From: a virus
DNA length: 64,000 bases
Virus record (IMG/VR): IMGVR_UViG_3300021961_000053
Span: 1-64,000 of that record
Strand: one strand, 5' to 3'
The notes beneath the pieces are model-generated. The model searched no databases, had not been told where the DNA came from, and saw only the letters and a list, made by a program, of their open reading frames with translations. This document shows, piece by piece, positions 57,103-64,000 of this stretch. The first letter of the stretch is position 1, and every line of letters begins with the position of its first letter. The translations under genes were made by a program, and so were the position numbers.

Positions 57103-58914
57103 ATGGCTGCTATTATCTCTGATAAGTTTAGAATTTTTAATGCGAAACAATTTCTTGAATCGCTAACTGAGGGTGCTACGGATACTAGCGCCGAGCGTTC
57201 CAGAATGTATTTCTTTGTGGGTCGCCCACAACCCTGGAAAGCGTACTTAGAAGTTTATTCTAAGTCGGCAACCAACTTTACTGTTGGCAACGAAGTTTAT
57301 GTCGGAACATATGGATCAACAGCGTTCCGTGCCACAGTTTCTGCCGTTTATGATAGTGCCCTCCTCCTAACCGACATTTTTGGCAGCAACGGTGTTAATT
57401 CTGCTCCTTCTTTAGGCAGCACTCTAAAAGAGACAGCAGACGGTGGTGTTAGTGATACTGCAGCCACAGCAACCACTGGTGTCTATCGCTACGCTACTGA
57501 AGATGTGCCACCACTTCCTCTTGATAACCAAAGAGAGAAGATCGCTCTTTACGACGAAATTATTGCTGCTAAGCGCGTTACTGATGCATATGCAAGAACA
57601 GTTGTTCGTCGTTATAATTGGGATCTAGTTGCAAATCCTAAGTTTGACATGTGGAAACCTGATTACTCTGCTACTCCTGGTGGTGGCGGTCAAATCGGTA
57701 AGCAAACCGCGACTGGTGCAGACAACATTTCAGATGCTAAGTTCTATGTAATGAACTCTTCATATGAAGTATTCAAGTGCCTCTATAATGGTGAGAATCC
57801 TTCAAACACAACTGGACAGAATGCAACTGAAGAACCATTAACTACTGGTGCTAACTATGATGCTGGTACTGGTCTCTACACCGAGACAACAGGTGCTGGT
57901 TACATCTGGAAGCACATGTACACTATCCCAACTGACGATGTTCTGAAGTTCCTTTCTTCGGATTTCATGCCAATCGTTCTCCCATCACAACCTTCTAGAG
58001 TGGCAGTTGCTGGTCTTGCAGTTCCTGGTGCTGTTGATGTTGTTTTAATTGAAGATGCGGGCAATAATTTACCAGCATCTCAAACTCTTTACACAGGCAT
58101 CAAGGGAGATGGAACTGGTGGTGTAATTGAGTTTGTTACAGATGGTACTGGAAGCATTACTTCCGCATCTGTTGTTGCTCGTGGTTCTGGTTACACTTAT
58201 GCCAATGTTCTCCTTGGAAACGGTAATTTATTCTCAAACCAAGCACTGTCATCCGCTGTTGCAACTCCAGGTGGAGCAACTGGAGCTCTAGAAGTTGTAA
58301 TGCCTCCTCAAGGTGGTCATGGTTCAGATCACGAGATCGAACTAAATGGTAAGCGTGTTATGACGAATATTCGTCTAACTTATGCGGAAGGTTCTGGAGA
58401 CTTCCCAGTTGATAACGATTTCCGAAGAATCGGTATTATCAAGGATCCATACAACTATGGAACCACAACATATTCAACTTCAGATACTTTATCTGGTCTT
58501 CGTGCAATCAAGATTACTGGAGCATCTGCAGACTTTATTCCTGATGAAACTATTTCACAAACAGTAAGTGGTGGAACCGCATATGGAACAGTTGTTTCTT
58601 GGACCCTAGATTCTGGTTCAACAACTGCTGGTGTTCTTAAGTATATCCAAACCAATGATGCACACACAGATCAAGGTGTAGTAAGAGCTTTTGCAAGCAA
58701 CGGTGCTAATGCAATCTCTGGCGGACTCTCTGCTGCTTCTGGTAATGTCGATACTGGATATGCAAATACACTTCTAGGAGCAACATTTGCTGCTGGTCTA
58801 GCAACTCCAGAAATTGAAAACAACTCTGGAGATGTAATTTACATTGAAAACCGTCGTCTAATCACCCGTGCTCCTGACCAGATTGAAGATATCAAACTGG
58901 TTATTGAGTTCTGA
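57103..58914 (+). CDS. gp8: Baseplate wedge protein gp8 (603 aa)
   Basis: The N-terminus (SRMYFFVGRPQPW) and the core GAGYIWKHMYTIPTDDVLKF with FMPIVLP are the conserved gp8 pattern of T4-like cyanophages. gp8 binds the gp7-gp10 wedge edge. A GSGYTYANVLLGNG motif like those in the gp7-position protein occurs near residue 364. The gene is bounded by a double late promoter and a strong terminator. Confidence 0.88.
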   Translation: MAAIISDKFRIFNAKQFLESLTEGATDTSAERSRMYFFVGRPQPWKAYLEVYSKSATNFTVGNEVYVGTYGSTAFRATVSAVYDSALLLTDIFGSNGVNSAPSLGSTLKETADGGVSDTAATATTGVYRYATEDVPPLPLDNQREKIALYDEIIAAKRVTDAYARTVVRRYNWDLVANPKFDMWKPDYSATPGGGGQIGKQTATGADNISDAKFYVMNSSYEVFKCLYNGENPSNTTGQNATEEPLTTGANYDAGTGLYTETTGAGYIWKHMYTIPTDDVLKFLSSDFMPIVLPSQPSRVAVAGLAVPGAVDVVLIEDAGNNLPASQTLYTGIKGDGTGGVIEFVTDGTGSITSASVVARGSGYTYANVLLGNGNLFSNQALSSAVATPGGATGALEVVMPPQGGHGSDHEIELNGKRVMTNIRLTYAEGSGDFPVDNDFRRIGIIKDPYNYGTTTYSTSDTLSGLRAIKITGASADFIPDETISQTVSGGTAYGTVVSWTLDSGSTTAGVLKYIQTNDAHTDQGVVRAFASNGANAISGGLSAASGNVDTGYANTLLGATFAAGLATPEIENNSGDVIYIENRRLITRAPDQIEDIKLVIEF

Positions 58915-58935
58915 TTCAAACAAAAGATTATTAAG

Positions 58936-58963
58936 TCCCCTGAGAAATCAGGGGATTTTTTTT
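58936..58963 (+). terminator. Strong rho-independent terminator
   Basis: TCCCCTGA (58936-58943) pairs with TCAGGGGA (58948-58955) around GAAA, then eight Ts. Confidence 0.95.
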
Positions 58964-58969
58964 ATCTCT

Positions 58970-58977
58970 ACTAAATA
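58970..58977 (+). promoter_or_regulatory. Candidate late promoter (ACTAAATA)
   Basis: CTAAATA form directly after the terminator, 34 nt before the next start. Confidence 0.5.
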
Positions 58978-59011
58978 CTAAAGACTGGATACTAGTATTT
59001 GGCGGAGTACG

Positions 59012-62000
59012 ATGCCTCAGAAGACTAACCTTAATGTAAATCCTTATTATGAGGACTTTGACGCGAATAAGAATTTTTATAAAATTCTATTCCGTCCAGG
59101 ATACTCTATTCAAGGTAGAGAGTTAACACAACTACAATCAATCCTTCAAAATCAAGTAGAAAGTTTTGGAAGATTTGCATTTAAACAAGGTCAATTGGTT
59201 ATTCCAGGTGAAGTTTCACTTAACACCAAACTTGACTATGTTAAACTGTCATCTGTAACTGAGGTAGCAGTAAATGATGGAAATGATATTGTTTATAAAA
59301 AATATGATATTACCCAGCTGATTGGGCAAACTCTGAGAGGTATAACCTCTGGGGTTAGAGCAACCGTACTGACAGCAAATTTAGCAACCGCAAATTCTGC
59401 TGATACGTTGTACGTAAACTACTTAAACAGCGGTAATTCAAATACAGAAGAAACTTTTAGACAGGGTGAAACTTTAGAAGTTATTAATGGTGTTAATACT
59501 CCTTTGATGGTTGTTGGAACAGATGGAAGTGTTCTCCCAACAAGTATCAGTGTAAAAGATCCAGAATCTGGATTGATTACATCATTAGAAAGTCCAGCAA
59601 TGGGTTATGGATCTGCCGTAAAGGTAGAAGAAGGAATTTATTTTGTGAATGGTTACTTCGTTCGCAATGATGAACAACTTTTGGTAATTGATGAATACTA
59701 CAACAAACCATCCGCCAAAGTCGGATTTACTATTGTTGAAGAGATTATAACTCCAGAGGAAGATTCAAGTCTATATGACAACGCTATTGGATCTTCAAAT
59801 TATACAGCTCCTGGAGCACACAGATTAAAAATTAGTCTGGCGTTGAAAGAATTTTCATTAGATGCAATAACAGATAAAAATTTCATTCAGTTACTTACTG
59901 TATTAAAGGGCACTGTTCAGAGAAAAATTGCTGCAGCAGATTATACACTTTTAGAGCAAACTCTGGCACGTAGAACTTTTGATGAAAGTGGAGATTATGT
60001 AGTAGAAAATTTCTCTGTTGATATCAGAGAATATGCCCAACAGAACAGCAATATGGGCATATATTCTGTAGATGAATTTGGTTTATACAATGGATTAACT
60101 CAAGCAGAAGCATCCAAAAAAATGGTTGCTAGCATTGGTCCAGGTAAAGCATACATTAAAGGTTACGAAATTGTAAATAAAGAGACTAAGTATCTTGAGA
60201 TCAATAAGGCAAGAGAGAGTCTAACAAGCGACAACGTAACAATAAAAACAAAAGGACTTCCAACCTACACTATTTCTAATGTTTATGGTAGTGTTCCACT
60301 AAACAAAGAAGGATCACAATTAACAGCATATCCAACGGTATACCTATACAATCTTTTTAATGATGGGTATGTCGGTTTAAATGGAACTGAGTCCAATACA
60401 AATTATCGTCAAACAATTCAAAGAAGAGGTTTATTCTTTGATTCAAATACAGCTATAAAAACAATAACGTTGAATATAGTTGATGTCAATATTCCTATTA
60501 CATCTATCTCTCCAGATGAGCTCGAAACTACGTTTGCAAAATTATGGTATGTAAAAACTAGAGCTGGTACTAATGTTGTTTCTAGTGTAGATGTTCTTTC
60601 ATATACTAAAGTATTCAAACCACTAATAAATCCTGGCACCACAGAGGAATCAAAATTCCTTGAGGTAACTGTTGCTGGTTTAAAGTCGGATCTTGAAAAT
60701 GTATTCAAGGACTATGATGAGAGTTCCGATAACAAGAGGAGAAAATTATTCTTGACCCAGAATGATGCTCTTGGTGATGAAAAGGAAGGACTATCTTCAA
60801 CAATATTTGCATACATTGTTGATTATAGCGATAGCATTACTCCTGTAATTGGAACTGCAAAACCAAGTAATTTTTACTTGCAGCGTAGAGGGGATGGATT
60901 TAATCCAGATTCAGATGTTGTAATTTCCAAAGGAATTCTTCCACAGGGAACAGAGGCATACAATGCTTCCTTCGGATTTTCATATTTTGATCCCCAATTC
61001 TTCACAAAATTAAAATTAAATTCTACCCCACCACAAGGATCTTATGCTGTTGGTGTCTATGTGTATGGATTAACCAGTGGTGCTTACGGTGTTGTTGAAG
61101 GTGCTCCAGGTGGTGTATATTCAACTGGAAATCTTTTATTCGTCAAAACTCTTTCTGGAAAATTTGTTCCAGGTGAAACAATCAGAGACGAAAAAGGCAA
61201 TCTAGTAAAAATTGCCCAGGAAAATACAATTTCGCATTTCATTGTTCAAAATAGAGGTCTAGGATATCCAACTACTACCAAGATCATTATTGATGGTGTA
61301 ACTTATGATTCTTCTCAGTTCGAAGTAAATACTATTGCTACTGGCGTCTATAAAATTTCCATCAACGATACTTCTGCGCTTGTTCAATATTCAAAACCTC
61401 CAGTTGTTACTTTTGATACTGGATCTGCAAATCCAACAGAAAGTGCTTCCGTTTTACCTATTCTCAATAAGAACTCAGTAACAACATATACACCACAAAA
61501 TGTAAAATCATTTGGTGCATCATATGGATCTGGGAACGAGAATAAATTTACAGCAGATGTTATTGCTGATAGCAGAACATTTTCAGATATCACCCCCATC
61601 ACAGATTTTACTTTCTTTGGTTTAAAAGGAACAAAGTTCTTAGAATCTACTAGTTTTAGTGCTGATGCAAGTCCTGTTGTTCAACAGGGAGATTTGGTTC
61701 AATTCTCTGATGCATCGAATAATACAATTAGAGCAATTGTTCAATATGCAACCAGTCCTAGCGGATCATCAAAGACAAGAATTTATTTGGATGAAACCCT
61801 ATATGACGATGTAACTGGAACAACCGTCGTTCGTTTGCGTCCAAAAGTAGCAAATTCTAATGCTGGAACACTACTATTTCCAACTGGTAGTAAGCAGGTA
61901 TCAAAAATTTCTGCTGGATCCGAAGATAGCAAGATCAAATATTATTTCCGCAGAGATTTTGTAACTAGTGGTTCAACTGATGGCGGTTTAATCACGTTTG

Positions 62001-64000
62001 CTGCTCAACTTCCATTTGGAACACAAAGATTTGCAGCATTTAATGAAAACAACTATATTATTACTGTGCTTAATAAGAATAGTGCAGACTTGGTAGAAAC
62101 TGGAGACATTATATACATTGATCCAGATTTTGTTACTATTTCTTCATCCACTGATACAGCAAGTGGTCTAACAGCTGGAAGCATTGAATTCGAACTTCCA
62201 AAATCATACTTCACAGCAAATTACGAAGGAGTAGCAAATTATGTTGCTCCAGATCTTAAATTGACAGCAACTCTCGAAGTTACTAATGCAAAACCAAGAT
62301 TAAAAACCGCAGTTAGAAATAGAAGAATTGTTGTCAGTTCTGCTGGCGATAGAGTCCTTCCGTTTAGAGGAACAAATTACGATAGTGATAGTGTAGAAAT
62401 ACTATCATACTCAGATGCCTTTAAATTGAGATATGTTTATGAAGGCACAAGCACACAACCACCAGAGATCGATAGAGCTGGAAATTTAGTATCGGGAACC
62501 GATGTTACAAATAGATATACATTTGATGATGGTCAGAGAGATACAATTTATGATGTTTCTAGAATCATAATTAAACCTGGATTTGAACCAGCAGTAGGTC
62601 AATTAGTGATTGCATTTGATTATTTCGAACAGTCTCAGGGAGACTTCTGTACAATTGATAGCTATCTACACGAGTCTGGCGTAACTGAAGATGAAATTCC
62701 ATCATTCAATTCTTCTGTACTAGGAAATGTTGATCTAAAAAATCTTATTGATTTTAGACCAAAAGTTAATAGTCAAACAATTATTGCTGGATTCCAGGAT
62801 ACATCTTCTCTTGAAGTTACAAGCAGCAATTTCTCTGGAGCTGGAGCGGTTGTTGCAAGTACGCCTGCCCCAGATATAAATCTGGAATATACATTCTCAT
62901 TCAGTCAAGTTCAATACCTTGATAGAATTGATGGCATTTTCTTGAATAAGAATGGGGAGTTTGTTGTTAAGGAAGGCAATTCTTCTTTGAATCCATCCAA
63001 ACCAGATCAAATTAAAGATGCTATTCCTTTGTTCTATGCATATATTCCAGCTTACACTAATACAAGCAGAGATGTAAGAATCACTCCAGTTGAACATAAG
63101 CGTTATACAATGCGCGATATTGGTAAATTGGAGAAGCGCATTGAGCGCCTGGAATATTACACAACTCTTAGCATCCTTGAGCAACAAGCTTTAAACATGC
63201 AAGTTAAGGATGATATTGGATTGGATAGATTCAAGTGTGGATTCTTTGTAGATAACTTTGAAGCACATAAAGTTGGAAATCTTGTTTCTGCTGATTATAA
63301 GTGCTCTATTGATAGTAAGCAATCTGTTTTACGCCCACAATCAAAAGAAGACTCTTTAAAACTAAAAGAAGTTTATACCAGACAAGATCAGAGATCTGTA
63401 GCAGGATATCAAAAATCAAAAGATATTGTTACTCTTCCATATTCTCCCGTGAGATTACTTGGAAATGACTTTGCTTCAAAAACAATCAACCCAAATCCAT
63501 TTGTTGTATTCCAATATGTTGGAGATGGTAAGATTTCTCCAGAGATCGATCAATGGTATGATCAATCTATTGATCCCCTGGTTGTGGATACAAATACAAG
63601 CATCTTTAACATTTTCTTAGCCAAGGATGATTCCAAGGAAAGTTTTGCGAGCCTCCATAATTCATTTATCGTTAATTGGGTTGGAACTTCTCCTTCATTC
63701 ACTTCTATTAATTCTCTAGGAGAATCAAATAGTGCAAATGCAAGATCAACGGTGAGTGCTGCTTCAGTTGGAAGTTCTTCTAACATTAGTCCACAAAATA
63801 ACGAGATTGGTAAGGGAGTCCAGTCAAAGTCTGTTGGAGAAAATATTGTTTCTACCTCTCTGCAATTCTTTGCTAGAACTCAACCAATCAAATTCGTAAT
63901 TGGAAGATTAAAACCAAACACCAAAGTTTCGGTTTTCCTAGAAGGAAGAAATATTAATCGTTGGGTAAATCCAGATCTTAGATTTACTGGAACTGCTGCA
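59012..64000 (+). CDS. DUF4815-type virion structural protein, 3'-truncated (at least 1663 aa)
   Basis: The frame is open from ATG 59012 to the right edge. The N-terminus (PYYEDFDANKNFYKILFRPG, RELTQLQSILQNQ) is the DUF4815 signature of large cyanophage structural proteins. GPGKAYIKGYEI occurs near residue 378. Near the edge, QPIKFVIGRLKPNTKVSVFL resembles the LKPNT motif that recurs in this family. Following gp8, it occupies the gp9/gp10 region of T4, so a wedge or fibre-attachment role is likely but inferred. Confidence 0.8.
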   Translation, partial: MPQKTNLNVNPYYEDFDANKNFYKILFRPGYSIQGRELTQLQSILQNQVESFGRFAFKQGQLVIPGEVSLNTKLDYVKLSSVTEVAVNDGNDIVYKKYDITQLIGQTLRGITSGVRATVLTANLATANSADTLYVNYLNSGNSNTEETFRQGETLEVINGVNTPLMVVGTDGSVLPTSISVKDPESGLITSLESPAMGYGSAVKVEEGIYFVNGYFVRNDEQLLVIDEYYNKPSAKVGFTIVEEIITPEEDSSLYDNAIGSSNYTAPGAHRLKISLALKEFSLDAITDKNFIQLLTVLKGTVQRKIAAADYTLLEQTLARRTFDESGDYVVENFSVDIREYAQQNSNMGIYSVDEFGLYNGLTQAEASKKMVASIGPGKAYIKGYEIVNKETKYLEINKARESLTSDNVTIKTKGLPTYTISNVYGSVPLNKEGSQLTAYPTVYLYNLFNDGYVGLNGTESNTNYRQTIQRRGLFFDSNTAIKTITLNIVDVNIPITSISPDELETTFAKLWYVKTRAGTNVVSSVDVLSYTKVFKPLINPGTTEESKFLEVTVAGLKSDLENVFKDYDESSDNKRRKLFLTQNDALGDEKEGLSSTIFAYIVDYSDSITPVIGTAKPSNFYLQRRGDGFNPDSDVVISKGILPQGTEAYNASFGFSYFDPQFFTKLKLNSTPPQGSYAVGVYVYGLTSGAYGVVEGAPGGVYSTGNLLFVKTLSGKFVPGETIRDEKGNLVKIAQENTISHFIVQNRGLGYPTTTKIIIDGVTYDSSQFEVNTIATGVYKISINDTSALVQYSKPPVVTFDTGSANPTESASVLPILNKNSVTTYTPQNVKSFGASYGSGNENKFTADVIADSRTFSDITPITDFTFFGLKGTKFLESTSFSADASPVVQQGDLVQFSDASNNTIRAIVQYATSPSGSSKTRIYLDETLYDDVTGTTVVRLRPKVANSNAGTLLFPTGSKQVSKISAGSEDSKIKYYFRRDFVTSGSTDGGLITFAAQLPFGTQRFAAFNENNYIITVLNKNSADLVETGDIIYIDPDFVTISSSTDTASGLTAGSIEFELPKSYFTANYEGVANYVAPDLKLTATLEVTNAKPRLKTAVRNRRIVVSSAGDRVLPFRGTNYDSDSVEILSYSDAFKLRYVYEGTSTQPPEIDRAGNLVSGTDVTNRYTFDDGQRDTIYDVSRIIIKPGFEPAVGQLVIAFDYFEQSQGDFCTIDSYLHESGVTEDEIPSFNSSVLGNVDLKNLIDFRPKVNSQTIIAGFQDTSSLEVTSSNFSGAGAVVASTPAPDINLEYTFSFSQVQYLDRIDGIFLNKNGEFVVKEGNSSLNPSKPDQIKDAIPLFYAYIPAYTNTSRDVRITPVEHKRYTMRDIGKLEKRIERLEYYTTLSILEQQALNMQVKDDIGLDRFKCGFFVDNFEAHKVGNLVSADYKCSIDSKQSVLRPQSKEDSLKLKEVYTRQDQRSVAGYQKSKDIVTLPYSPVRLLGNDFASKTINPNPFVVFQYVGDGKISPEIDQWYDQSIDPLVVDTNTSIFNIFLAKDDSKESFASLHNSFIVNWVGTSPSFTSINSLGESNSANARSTVSAASVGSSSNISPQNNEIGKGVQSKSVGENIVSTSLQFFARTQPIKFVIGRLKPNTKVSVFLEGRNINRWVNPDLRFTGTAA

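Overview
The window is one contiguous piece of a T4-like cyanophage (marine cyanomyovirus type) that probably infects Synechococcus. All recognisable genes lie on the + strand. The evidence is a T4-order baseplate cluster (gp25, gp6, gp7-like, gp8), T4-type late promoters (NATAAATA/CTAAATA), a CpeT phycobiliprotein-lyase family gene, a tRNA array, and many very small early genes driven by sigma70-like TATACT/TATAAT promoters.

Layout. 1-1285: the 3' end of a small beta-barrel-like secreted protein, then four small hypothetical genes. 1294-3422: thirteen well-folded tRNA genes (Ile-UAU, Met/Ile2-CAU, Ser-GCU, Gln-UUG, Arg-ACG, Lys-UUU, Ile-GAU, Glu-UUC, Leu-UAA, Asp-GUC, Thr-UGU, Ala-UGC, Asn-GUU) and one degenerate tRNA-like element, interrupted by a small gene and cpeT, whose end runs into tRNA-Asp. 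3438-25887: a late tail-fibre/adhesin block with a 4480-residue structural protein built from internal repeats, three collar-domain proteins (the last a 1505-residue glycine-rich protein), a putative fibre-assembly chaperone and two small genes. 25900-44002: a dense early region of about 60 mostly tiny, overlapping genes. Recognisable members are a DEAH superfamily-2 helicase, a candidate nuclease next to a DNA methyltransferase, an RlpA-like barrel, an AbrB-like protein and a HicA-like protein. 39191-39366 holds no gene but has clustered cyanobacterial-type DnaA boxes beside A/T-rich palindromes, a plausible replication origin. 42970-64000: a late baseplate block with a PAAR-like candidate, gp25, gp6, a 3505-residue gp7-position protein, gp8, and the first 1663 codons of a DUF4815-type structural protein that runs off the window.

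How it fits together. Early genes are grouped into short operons with stop/start overlaps. Several operons are separated by compact elements in which a terminator hairpin is followed at once by the next promoter. Four of these promoters share a covarying 5-bp dyad just after the -10 box. Late genes start from NATAAATA elements. The most unusual items are the putative nuclease-methyltransferase-ParB-like module (28434-31294), the origin-like region, the dyad promoter cassettes, and a cysteine/RDLGY/GGN module shared by the two giant structural proteins. All functions are inferred from sequence reading only.
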